In this document: positions 38,214 to 46,102 of the stretch, in pieces
Layout: each line of letters opens with the position of its first letter
Numbering within the stretch: position 1 is the first letter of the stretch
From: UBA11865 sp963749825
GTDB lineage: Bacteria; Chloroflexota; Anaerolineae; Promineifilales; Promineifilaceae
Length of the DNA: 64,000 nt
NCBI GenBank assembly: GCA_963749825.1
Contig: CAVVOI010000009.1
Coordinates: 744,001-808,000, forward strand
Direction of reading: 5' to 3'
Notes under the pieces: generated by a model
The model's input: only the letters and a program-made list of their open reading frames with translations
Told to the model about the DNA's origin: nothing
The model's database searches: none
Made by a program: the position numbers and the translations under genes

Positions 38214-39548
38214 ATGACCAAAATCGTTTTCGTATCCGTTGTCATGTTGATGATATTAGCGGCATGTGGTGAGGAGCCGGCGGAAGAAATTCAGTTAACC
38301 GCTACGGAGATTGTTGTTATACCTACCGATTCCCCCGACACGCCCACACCACGCGGCGATCAGAAACAATCTGATCCACCCACAATCACACCGGTACCTA
38401 CTGAAACAACAATTGCCGCGACTTCCACACCTGTCCAGATCACACCAACACCGACTGTACCGGCGGCGCAACATATGGATGTCGATCTGGCCCCATATGC
38501 GGTCAGTGAGTGCAGCGATAAATATCCTTGTAATGATGATGTGAAAGGATGGGAGGAACGGCTACGCGTTGCCCCTGGGTTCGAAATCTCATATTTCGCA
38601 CGCATCGATGATTCTCCAACAAGTATTACGATCGGACCTGACGGCCGGCTTTATGTAGCCAGTTGGTCCGGGAAAATCTACGCCATCGATGAGTCGGCTA
38701 ATATCGAAGAGTATTTTGACGGATTTAAGGTCCCTACCGGCATCGCGTTTGGACCAGATGGTAAGAGTTTATACGTTTCCAACCGGGTAACAGACACCAA
38801 CGTTAACGGTGAAGGGCAAATCTCGGTCATTGAAGATGGTGAAGCAACGACGCTCATAGACGGGCTTCCATGTTGTTATATCGGGATGCATGGACCGAAT
38901 GGTATTGCCTTCGGTCCTGACGGATTTGGGTATGTTGGCGTTGGCGGCCGGGCCGATCACGGTGAACGTCTAGCCGAACCTGACCTGGGAAAGCAGGATG
39001 AACTACATCCATATGAAGCTGCAATTTTAAGATTTAGCCCAGATGGTAAGGATGTGGAGGTATTTGCATATGGGTTCCGCAATCCTTATGATATAGTTTG
39101 GGATTCCCAAGGCAACCTATATGCTACCGATAACGGCCGTGATCCCGATCTGGAAACATTAGAATCTCCTCCTGATGAGGTTCACTTGGTCGTTCCCAAT
39201 GGCGAACATGGATATCCATATTATGACTGTTCAACATGCTTTGGCGTACCGGATGGCATGGAAATCATCGCACCTATATTGGATTTGATTCCCCATGCAG
39301 CTGTGACAGGTGTCACGGCCTACCAATCGGATCTACATCCAGAATTCGTGGATGACTTATTCATAGCCTTGTGGTCTGCATTTGAAGGAGCCCAGAAAGT
39401 TGTCCGGTTCAGTCCTGAAACAGGTGAAAGCAGCGATTTTGCATCAGGGTTTGCCCAACCCATTGACATCACAGTTACGGCCGATGGTAAGTTATTCGTA
39501 GCCGATTATGCTACAGGAATCATTTTTGAGATATCACCGGAGAGTTAG
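38214..39548 (+). CDS. Lipoprotein with PQQ-type sugar dehydrogenase beta-propeller
   Basis: 444 residues from ATG 38214. The signal peptide ends in LAAC, a lipobox with Cys17, followed by a Pro/Thr-rich linker to about residue 95. The propeller contains repeated GPDGRLYVAS, GPDGKSLYVSN, GPDGFGYVG and ADGKLFVADY blades, plus FRNPYDIVWD, a match to soluble aldose/glucose dehydrogenase-like proteins. It is exported and membrane anchored, probably oxidising or binding sugars. PQQ use is not proven. Confidence 0.85.
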   Translation: MTKIVFVSVVMLMILAACGEEPAEEIQLTATEIVVIPTDSPDTPTPRGDQKQSDPPTITPVPTETTIAATSTPVQITPTPTVPAAQHMDVDLAPYAVSECSDKYPCNDDVKGWEERLRVAPGFEISYFARIDDSPTSITIGPDGRLYVASWSGKIYAIDESANIEEYFDGFKVPTGIAFGPDGKSLYVSNRVTDTNVNGEGQISVIEDGEATTLIDGLPCCYIGMHGPNGIAFGPDGFGYVGVGGRADHGERLAEPDLGKQDELHPYEAAILRFSPDGKDVEVFAYGFRNPYDIVWDSQGNLYATDNGRDPDLETLESPPDEVHLVVPNGEHGYPYYDCSTCFGVPDGMEIIAPILDLIPHAAVTGVTAYQSDLHPEFVDDLFIALWSAFEGAQKVVRFSPETGESSDFASGFAQPIDITVTADGKLFVADYATGIIFEISPES

Positions 39549-39627
39549 CCAAGAGTAGGTGGCAAGGATAGTAGGGGTTAATAATGCAAGGCAGTAAATT
39601 TGATACAATCTGCGTTGCAACCCCTTT

Positions 39628-39635
39628 GATATAAT
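39628..39635 (+). promoter_or_regulatory. Extended -10 promoter of yggS (leaderless)
   Basis: TGATATAAT combines the TGN extension with a consensus TATAAT (39630-39635) and ends 8 bases before the ATG at 39644. No good -35 box is seen, as expected for an extended -10 promoter. Confidence 0.6.
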
Positions 39636-39643
39636 GGGCGTAT

Positions 39644-40387
39644 ATGAGCATTAATGATAACTATGTAGTAGTTCAGGAGCGTATCGCCAAGGCCGCGGCG
39701 CGTTCCGACCGCAAACCAGAAGAAGTGACGCTGGTTGCGGTTACCAAGACTTGGCCGGCCGAAACGGTTATAAACGCGTATCAGATTGGCCTGCGTAACT
39801 TTGGCGAAAATCGACCGGAAGAATTATCTGAAAAATGGGCAGAGGTCAACAAAGTATTAGGAAAAGCAAGTGAGATAATCTGGCATGCAATCGGCCCTGT
39901 TCAAAGTCGAAAAACCAATTTGGTGGCTGATTACGCCGATGTTTTTCATGCTCTAGATAGGTTGAAGGTGGCCAACCGACTTTCTCGCCGATTAGTAGAG
40001 GCTTATCCGGAGGGTACGAAATCGTTACCAATCTATTTAGAAGTCAATATCTCTGGAGAGGCTAGTAAAGCAGGGATTGATTGTCGAAATTGGGAAGAAG
40101 ATGGTTCCCAGCGCGAAACTCTGCAGCAGATAGCTGTGACAGTGGCCGAGTTGTCAGGACTGACGCCGCAAGGCTTGATGACCATGGCGCCCTGGCGAGT
40201 TGGTGATGATGTTATCCGGGAAGTATTTCAAAGGACACGCAGGCTTAGCGAATGGCTACAGAAGGCCGTACCTCAAGCAGAGTGGTTAAACCTTTCCATG
40301 GGAATGACCGATGACTTTGAGATCGCAATTGAAGAAGGTGCGACACACGTTCGCGTCGGTCGAGCGCTATTCGGTTCGCGGGAGTAG
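39644..40387 (+). CDS. yggS: YggS/PROSC family pyridoxal-phosphate homeostasis protein
   Basis: 247 residues. VAVTKTWPAETV holds the PLP-binding lysine (Lys35); FGENRPEEL, WHAIGPVQSRK, LEVNISGEASKAG, GLMTMAP and LSMGMTDDFEIAIEEGATHVRVG are the family motifs. It binds PLP in a single-domain TIM barrel and balances vitamin B6 and amino acid pools. It is followed by yggT, a very common pairing. Confidence 0.95.
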   Translation: MSINDNYVVVQERIAKAAARSDRKPEEVTLVAVTKTWPAETVINAYQIGLRNFGENRPEELSEKWAEVNKVLGKASEIIWHAIGPVQSRKTNLVADYADVFHALDRLKVANRLSRRLVEAYPEGTKSLPIYLEVNISGEASKAGIDCRNWEEDGSQRETLQQIAVTVAELSGLTPQGLMTMAPWRVGDDVIREVFQRTRRLSEWLQKAVPQAEWLNLSMGMTDDFEIAIEEGATHVRVGRALFGSRE

Positions 40388-40443
40388 AATAAATAGTTGT
40401 AAACATCTCTTGTACAGACAAGCAAAAACGTAGGTAATAATTT

Positions 40444-40698
40444 ATGCAAAACATGCTTCTAACGATCGTCAATATTTTATACTGGGGACTTTTCATCCTG
40501 ATCTTTGCCCGGATAATATTTTCTTGGGTCAACTTTGGACCTTATGAACTTCGGGACCTAGTTTTCCGTCTGACAGAACCAATTCTTGCTCCTGTCCGGA
40601 GAATTCTGCCGACATCGGCCGGTATGGATTTCAGCCCAATGATCGTTCTGCTCGCCGCCTGGTTTTTACGTTCCCTTTTAATTCAAATAATCTTCTAG
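40444..40698 (+). CDS. yggT: YggT family membrane protein
   Basis: 84 residues. It has two membrane helices (about 2-24 and 58-82) with the conserved RIIFSWVNFGP, TEPILAPVRRILP and GMDFSPMIVLL segments. The family is linked to cell division and osmotic stress in several bacteria and is typically encoded next to yggS. Confidence 0.93.
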   Translation: MQNMLLTIVNILYWGLFILIFARIIFSWVNFGPYELRDLVFRLTEPILAPVRRILPTSAGMDFSPMIVLLAAWFLRSLLIQIIF

Positions 40699-40726
40699 GA
40701 TATAGAATAAACTGAAAGGTTCTTGG

Positions 40727-41974
40727 ATGATTGCCGCTGCCAGAGGCATTTATCGGGACTATCCTAGAACATTCTGGACGCTCATAGGAGCGACGTTTAT
40801 CGATCGCCTGGGTGGGGCGCTTCTTTTCCCTTTTTTTGCGCTGTTTGTCACCGATCGTTTCGACGTCGGGATGACCGAAGTTGGAATATTGTTCACTATC
40901 TTTGCCGTGGCGTCGGTTGCCGGGAGCATGATAGGTGGGGCTTTAACGGATCGGCTCGGCCGCCGCTGGATGATCATCTTTGGCTTAGTCGTCAGCGCTT
41001 TATCGAGTTTGATGATGGGGATCGTGACCGATATGCACCTTTTCTTTGCCCTTGCGGCTGTTGTGGGGCTGCTGGGAGATGTGGGGGGGCCGGCCCAACA
41101 AGCGATGATCGCCGATTTGTTAGAGGGAGAAAAGAGGGCGGAGGGCTATGGTATTCAACGGGTAGCTGTGAATCTCGCGGTTGCGATAGGCCCGGCAATT
41201 GGTGGCCTATTAGCAACTAAGTCCTACATGTTCTTATTTGTTATTGATGCAGTGACGAGCATCATTACGGCCGGAATCGTCTACTTTGCTTTGCCTGAAA
41301 CCAGACCAGTCAAGGAAGATGGAGAACCGGCCACAGATTTTCTGGACACAATTAAGGGTTATGGAACTGTGGCTCGAGATCGCCTATTTATGGCATTTTG
41401 GGCTGTGTCACTATTAGTCGTTATTGTTTATCAACAGCTGAACAGTACCTTGTCCGTTTACTTACGCGACGTCCATGGTTTTACTGCCCAAGAATTCGGA
41501 TATCTACTAAGTCTTAATGCGGCTATGGTTGTTTTGTTTCAGTTCTGGATTACAAGGCGGATATCGAGAGGACCTGCGATGCTGATGATGGCTACTGGTA
41601 CAGCTTTATATGCAGTTGGATTTGCATTGTTTGGCTTGGTCACGACTTTTGCCTTGTTCATTCTGGCGATCGTCATTATTACGATAGGGGAAATGATCGT
41701 TACTCCCGTGGCTCAAGCACTGGTGGCCGAATTCGCTCCCGAGGACATGAGAGGACGCTACATGGCCGTTTTTGGCTTTACATGGGCGATACCCTTTGCC
41801 TTTGGACCTTTGTTAGCAGGCCTGATTATCGATAATTACAACCCGGACCTTGTTTGGTATCTGTCAGGTGTAATTGGCCTACTAGCAGTAGGAGGCTATC
41901 TTTTGATTTATTCGAAACGCGATAGGCTTGGCGAGCGCGCTTCAAGTACGGCGGAAGAGAACCGAACCGACTAG
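40727..41974 (+). CDS. Major facilitator superfamily transporter
   Basis: 415 residues with 12 predicted helices. GGALTDRLGRRWMII between helices 2 and 3 is the MFS loop motif A, and AEFAPEDMRGRYMA is the C-terminal equivalent. The pattern matches MdtG/YfcJ-like drug or sugar exporters, but the substrate is unknown. AAAGG precedes the ATG. Its 3' end overlaps the convergent exported-protein gene by 33 bases. Confidence 0.9.
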   Translation: MIAAARGIYRDYPRTFWTLIGATFIDRLGGALLFPFFALFVTDRFDVGMTEVGILFTIFAVASVAGSMIGGALTDRLGRRWMIIFGLVVSALSSLMMGIVTDMHLFFALAAVVGLLGDVGGPAQQAMIADLLEGEKRAEGYGIQRVAVNLAVAIGPAIGGLLATKSYMFLFVIDAVTSIITAGIVYFALPETRPVKEDGEPATDFLDTIKGYGTVARDRLFMAFWAVSLLVVIVYQQLNSTLSVYLRDVHGFTAQEFGYLLSLNAAMVVLFQFWITRRISRGPAMLMMATGTALYAVGFALFGLVTTFALFILAIVIITIGEMIVTPVAQALVAEFAPEDMRGRYMAVFGFTWAIPFAFGPLLAGLIIDNYNPDLVWYLSGVIGLLAVGGYLLIYSKRDRLGERASSTAEENRTD

Positions 41975-42691
41975 AATGAAAACGCCGAGTAGGCAAGCAA
42001 CTATCAGTAGATATACAGCGTTCGGTAACTGGATTGTCAATGACGGCGAAACACGCACCTGTGTCAGGGTAACTGCTGTAGGACCGACCGGCGAAAAGAT
42101 ACAATCCGAAGGGTCTGAATTCGGAATGCTTGAGGGGTAACTACAAACATCCAGCAGAATCGCCTGGCTGGTACCCAACAAAGTATCAAAATCAAGATCG
42201 CAAGATGCCACTGTATCGGCCTTTCCTATATGGAACGGATCCGAATCTTGGACTAAAGCCGCCGTGCATTCTGCTACACATGCGATCTGTACTCTACCCA
42301 TACACCTATCGGCACGGCTATCGGCATCACATTTATACAATTCTGAACACTGATGCTGGGCAGGATCAAATTGAATTGTCTCGCAGAAGGAATAGTCGGC
42401 TCGCCCATTTTCATTGGTGTCGAATAACAGGCAGGCATCACCAGTATTGTTACCAGTCCACCCGGCCTGATCCCATTGGAAAGAGACAGAAACATCCAAG
42501 GGCGGCTCAACCTCTTTATCGAGGCAAAACCGGTTCAAGTCTTTTTGTCCTGGTTCGTCGTCGGCACCCTGGCGGTCATTATGGCACGTTTCTTGTGCTC
42601 TGACCAATGCAACAGCGAAAAAAATGAAGATAAATAGAAGCACGATGGGATAAATTTTTGGCAACCATCGAAAAGCCGATGATTTAAACAT
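41942..42691 (-). CDS. Exported Cys-rich protein with C-terminal membrane anchor
   Basis: 249 residues from ATG 42691, with GGGGG about 8 bases upstream. Residues 10-32 are a signal peptide ending near VRAQ. The ectodomain has 12 cysteines (36 to 197) and a DTNENGRAD motif at 91-99, like a type-3/dockerin calcium loop. Residues 226-246 are a transmembrane helix followed by RRT. No family is recognised; it is likely a disulfide-rich surface protein. A hairpin lies just upstream in the leader. Confidence 0.75.
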   Translation of the reverse strand: MFKSSAFRWLPKIYPIVLLFIFIFFAVALVRAQETCHNDRQGADDEPGQKDLNRFCLDKEVEPPLDVSVSFQWDQAGWTGNNTGDACLLFDTNENGRADYSFCETIQFDPAQHQCSELYKCDADSRADRCMGRVQIACVAECTAALVQDSDPFHIGKADTVASCDLDFDTLLGTSQAILLDVCSYPSSIPNSDPSDCIFSPVGPTAVTLTQVRVSPSLTIQLPNAVYLLIVACLLGVFILVGSVLFRRT

Positions 42692-42706
42692 TGGAAAGAC
42701 CCCCTT

Positions 42707-42733
42707 AGCACACGGTCTGAAAGACCGTATGCT
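42707..42733 (-). repeat. 12-bp hairpin in the leader of the exported-protein gene
   Basis: AGCACACGGTCT pairs with AGACCGTATGCT around GAA with one mismatch. It lies 16 bases upstream of the ATG and just before the G-rich ribosome binding site on the minus strand. It could be a translational or protein-binding element. Confidence 0.5.
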
Positions 42734-43187
42734 TACTAATACCAACCACTACCCTGCTGCCGGCCAATGCAATCGTTGTCCCAGGCCTATCACATTGTTA
42801 AGGTACGGCTACTGATTTCAGTAGCAAATTACATTAATCGAAAATAAGAACGTAGGAGTCGCCAAACATGTTACCGGGCATTAGATACACTAGCCCTAAA
42901 CTAAATGATATGGATTTCCGCCCCTTTCACAAGATGACTTCTTTCCTATTCGATCAATTGGCTGATGTGGATGATATCGAAACGACTATTGTCCTCTGAG
43001 TATCACTACTGTTATTATTCAGCCGGCAGAGAAAATAAGTCATTCTGAGTAAGCCGAAGTTGTTGACTAGAACAATACTGCGATACTTAGGCTTACTTTC
43101 TGGAGAAAAGTTTCACCCTTGCTCCTTGTTTAAACCAAATCAGGAACTTTTCCCCACTTTATTTCTGGGTGGGTGCCAGGTGCGAAC
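42734..43187. other. Divergent spacer before paaA
   Basis: About 450 bases between the exported-protein gene and paaA. It contains the small frame at 42868-42999 described separately. AGGTG ahead of the paaA ATG serves as its ribosome binding site. I recognise no promoter with confidence and no RNA gene. Confidence 0.5.
42868..42999 (+). CDS. Possible small protein (43 residues)
   Basis: ATG 42868 is preceded by AGGAG with 9 bases spacing. The frame starts MLPGIRYTSPKLND and ends in DDIETTIVL. It is acidic at the C-terminus, has no membrane helix, and matches nothing I know. It lies alone in the spacer before paaA. The ribosome binding site is the main support. Confidence 0.3.
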   Translation: MLPGIRYTSPKLNDMDFRPFHKMTSFLFDQLADVDDIETTIVL

Positions 43188-44144
43188 ATGAATTTTGAAG
43201 GAAACCAGAACAGGGATCAATTGAACCTATTTGAAGAACGAATAGCCCGGGGAGAAAAAATTGAGCCTGGTGACTGGATTCCTGATGAGTATCGCCGGCA
43301 ACTTATACGGATGATCTCTCAGCACGCCCACAGCGAAATCGTTGGCATGCTGCCAGAAGGAGCCTGGATCACCCGCGCTCCAAACCTTCGGCGAAAGCTG
43401 GTGTTATTGGCTAAGGTTCAGGATGAAGGAGGGCACGGTCAATACCTCTATCATGCGGCTGAAACCCCGGGAGCGACCAGAGAGGAAATGATCGGTGACC
43501 TTTTGGCCGGTCGCGCTAAATACGCCAGCGTATTCAATTATCCGACGTTAAATTGGGCTGATATCGGTGTCATTGGCTGGTTAGTAGACGGTGCGGCGAT
43601 AAAGAATCAGACGATGTTGGCCCGTTCTTCATATGGACCATATTCACGGGCAATGGTCAGGATATCGGCCGAAGAAGGCTTTCATATGAAGCAGGGCAAA
43701 GAAATGGTCATCCGTTATGCTAAAGGAACAGCAAAACAAAAAACCATGGTACAAGATGGCATCAATCGTTGGTGGTGGCCAACGTTGATGATGTTTGGAT
43801 TACCAGATGATGTGTCCACTCATAGCAATTTACTGATGCGTTGGGGAGTCAAAACGAGAAGCAATGATGAATTGAGACAAGAGTTCGTGAACGAACTGGT
43901 GCCCGAGATTCAAGCATTGAAGCTGAGCCTTCCCGATCCCGATTTGCATTTTGACGAAGCAAGCGGGAATTGGGTTTATGGCGAAATAGACTGGGATGAA
44001 TTTTGGCAAGTAGTAAAGGGGGATGGCCCTTGCAATGCCGAACGATTAGGTGCACGGCGAAAAGCACATGAGGATGGGGAATGGGTTCGTGAGGCGCTGA
44101 CGGCCTATGCTGAAAAACAGCGAAATGGTGAAACCAATGGATGA
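43188..44144 (+). CDS. paaA: 1,2-phenylacetyl-CoA epoxidase, catalytic subunit A
   Basis: 318 residues. The di-iron carboxylate ligands are visible in QHAHSEIVG, KVQDEGGHGQYLYHAAE and SAEEGFHMKQGKEM. PaaA with PaaC forms the core of the multicomponent oxygenase that turns phenylacetyl-CoA into its ring 1,2-epoxide. ATG 43188 is preceded by AGGTG at 7 bases; an in-frame GTG at 43173 is less likely. It overlaps paaB by 8 bases. Confidence 0.95.
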   Translation: MNFEGNQNRDQLNLFEERIARGEKIEPGDWIPDEYRRQLIRMISQHAHSEIVGMLPEGAWITRAPNLRRKLVLLAKVQDEGGHGQYLYHAAETPGATREEMIGDLLAGRAKYASVFNYPTLNWADIGVIGWLVDGAAIKNQTMLARSSYGPYSRAMVRISAEEGFHMKQGKEMVIRYAKGTAKQKTMVQDGINRWWWPTLMMFGLPDDVSTHSNLLMRWGVKTRSNDELRQEFVNELVPEIQALKLSLPDPDLHFDEASGNWVYGEIDWDEFWQVVKGDGPCNAERLGARRKAHEDGEWVREALTAYAEKQRNGETNG

Positions 44145-44718
44145 TACACAATGGCCTAAATACGAAGTTTTTATCCAGAGTCGAGAAGGCCAACCTCACA
44201 AGAATGTGGGTTCCTTCCATGCGCCAGATTCCGAGATGGCCTTAATGAACGCCCGGGATGTCTTTGTCCGCCGGCCAAACTGCAATAGTCTATGGGTCGT
44301 ACCGGCCGACGCGATTCTCACCAGATCGGAAGAGGAGTTAAGATTAACCTCCTTCGCTGACCAGGCTTTGGAAACAAGCGAGGGGAAAGCTCAACGCTAT
44401 GTTGTTTTTCAGAAGCAAAGTCAGCGAAATTCAATGACCTACGTGACTTTTTCAGGGACTGTTGAAGCCGACAGCCTTGAAGCTGCCCTTATGAAAGCTA
44501 GAGAATCATCAACCGATTTAACAGTCTATGTCTGGTGGATATGCTCAGAGAGCGCCATCGCTCGAAGCGATGTAAATGATATAAGCAGCATGTTTAACCC
44601 CGCAAAAGACAAGAAGTATCGTCTGCCGCAAAGCTATCGAGTCCTGACTGAGATGTTGAAAGCGAAAAACGACAACCTTCTGCTGTCGGATATCGAGGAT
44701 TCACAAGCGGATCGATAG
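44137..44718 (+). CDS. paaB: 1,2-phenylacetyl-CoA epoxidase subunit B with a duplicated PaaB domain
   Basis: 193 residues, about twice the usual 95. The first PaaB domain (9-66) reads YEVFIQSREGQPHKNVGS, then ALMNARDVFVRR and LWVVPADAI. A second, diverged copy (88-146) reads YVVFQKQSQ, ALMKARE and VWWICSESAIARSD. The single-domain subunit bridges PaaAC dimers in E. coli. The start at 44137 overlaps the paaA stop; 44125 is an alternative. Confidence 0.88.
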   Translation: MDDTQWPKYEVFIQSREGQPHKNVGSFHAPDSEMALMNARDVFVRRPNCNSLWVVPADAILTRSEEELRLTSFADQALETSEGKAQRYVVFQKQSQRNSMTYVTFSGTVEADSLEAALMKARESSTDLTVYVWWICSESAIARSDVNDISSMFNPAKDKKYRLPQSYRVLTEMLKAKNDNLLLSDIEDSQADR

Positions 44719-44739
44719 AATCGAATCTAGGATGATAAG

Positions 44740-45506
44740 GTGAACGCTGAGACTAAATCAGAAGTGACCAAAATGCTGGCAGAAGTTATTCTGGCGATGG
44801 CCGACGATGAATTGATCTTGGCCCATCGAAATTCTGAATGGACAGGACATTCCCCGATACTGGAAGAAGACATCGCTTTCTCCAATATCGCCCAGGATGA
44901 AATGGGGCACGCTACACTCTGGTATCGAATAGTAGGTGAGATTACCGGCGAAAAGCCTGATGAATTGGTGTTTTTCCGTGATTCGCTTGCCTATCGTAAT
45001 GTGCAAATGGTGGAAATGCCCAATGGGGACTGGGCATATAGCATGATGCGCCAATATTTGTTCGATGCTTATGAGCGTGTTTGGTTATCGGGATTAGTTG
45101 AATCGACATACAACGTGATAGCTGAGGTAGGTAACAAAATCTGGCATGAGGAAATCTATCATTACCAGCATACGAGTAATTGGATCAAAAGATTGGGGCT
45201 GGGAACGGTAGAAAGTAACAAACGGTGTCAAGCGGCTCTGGACCAACTATGCCCTATGCTTTCCAATTTTTTCGTTCGATCCCGGAAGAACATCTCATTA
45301 TAGAGCCAGGATACATCCCGGACGGTGATCGTACCCGAGAAGCCTGGTTAATGTTAGTTCTTCCCTTTCTTGAGGAGTCAGGATTAAAAGTAGCGGATGA
45401 ATTTGCACCTGTTGAATTCCCGCGCACTGAGCATACGGAGCACCTGGATCGACTGCTGTTTGAAATGCAAGAAGTTGCCCGTTTGGATCCTGAGGCCGAG
45501 TGGTAG
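44740..45506 (+). CDS. paaC: 1,2-phenylacetyl-CoA epoxidase subunit C, split by a frameshift
   Basis: The first frame (GTG 44740 to about 45250) has MADDELILAHRNSEWTGHSP, DEMGHATLWYR and the helical core up to ALDQL. The second frame (45225-45506) continues PYAFQFFRSIPEEHLI and ends with EVARLDPEAEW. One missing base at CTATGCCCT (about 45249-45255), where CTATGGCCC is expected (Leu-Trp-Pro), accounts for the break. PaaC is the structural, iron-free partner of PaaA. Its end overlaps paaD by 7 bases. Confidence 0.88.
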
Positions 45507-46102
45507 ATCAGATTGTGAGTAATCATGGCGATGAGTTGACTGTTGAACTGGTCTGGCGGGCCTTAGAAGAGGTAAAGGATCCCGAGATTCCTGTGGTCTC
45601 CGTTGTTGGCATGGGTATCGTTCGCGAAGTAAATGCTGAAGAGCAGGGATTCGTGATTAAGATCACCCCAACTTTTTCTGGCTGCCCGGCGATGCAGGTG
45701 ATTGAGGATGAGGTCGAAGCTTGTGTTCGCGACCTAGGCGCCCATCATGTACGGGTAGAGGTCGCACTTTCACCACCCTGGAGCAGTGAATGGATATCGG
45801 AAAAGGCGCGACAATCTTTAAAGGAGTTTGGCATCGCTCCCCCAGCCAGACACGACGGCCGTTTTGAATTAACGTTCTACGAACAAGTTTGCTGCCCGTA
45901 TTGCGACTCAATCAATACGGATCAAAAAAATTCTTTTGGGCCCACTCTCTGCCGGGCGATCTTTTATTGTTACGATTGCCAGCAGCCGTTTGAGCAGTTT
46001 AAAGCTTTGCAGATATTCAAAAGAGGAGAAATCAGAGTCAGCCCGGGGGCCTTATCTAAGCCTTGGCGGCCATTTCCTCTCCGAAAGACAACAGAGCCTT
46101 GA
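45500..46102 (+). CDS. paaD: 1,2-phenylacetyl-CoA epoxidase subunit D
   Basis: 200 residues from a GTG at 45500. The N-terminal MIP18/DUF59 domain shows VKDPEIPVVSVVGMGIVREV and TFSGCPAM. The C-terminal zinc ribbon has CCPYCDS and CYDC. PaaD is needed for iron-sulfur or di-iron assembly of the epoxidase. No paaE reductase follows; a phosphohexomutase gene converges and overlaps its last 47 bases. Confidence 0.92.
   Translation: MVDQIVSNHGDELTVELVWRALEEVKDPEIPVVSVVGMGIVREVNAEEQGFVIKITPTFSGCPAMQVIEDEVEACVRDLGAHHVRVEVALSPPWSSEWISEKARQSLKEFGIAPPARHDGRFELTFYEQVCCPYCDSINTDQKNSFGPTLCRAIFYCYDCQQPFEQFKALQIFKRGEIRVSPGALSKPWRPFPLRKTTEP

Noticed and set aside
42130..42603. 157-codon plus-strand frame
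   Set aside because: Antisense to the exported Cys-rich protein, whose signal peptide, cysteine pattern and membrane anchor make that strand the coding one.
42734..43187. Structured RNA (RNase P, SRP, tmRNA or riboswitch) in the largest spacer
   Set aside because: None of the conserved core sequences of these RNAs is visible, and the spacer contains a plausible small reading frame instead.
43849..44220. 123-codon minus-strand frame
   Set aside because: Antisense to paaA and paaB, which are unmistakable.
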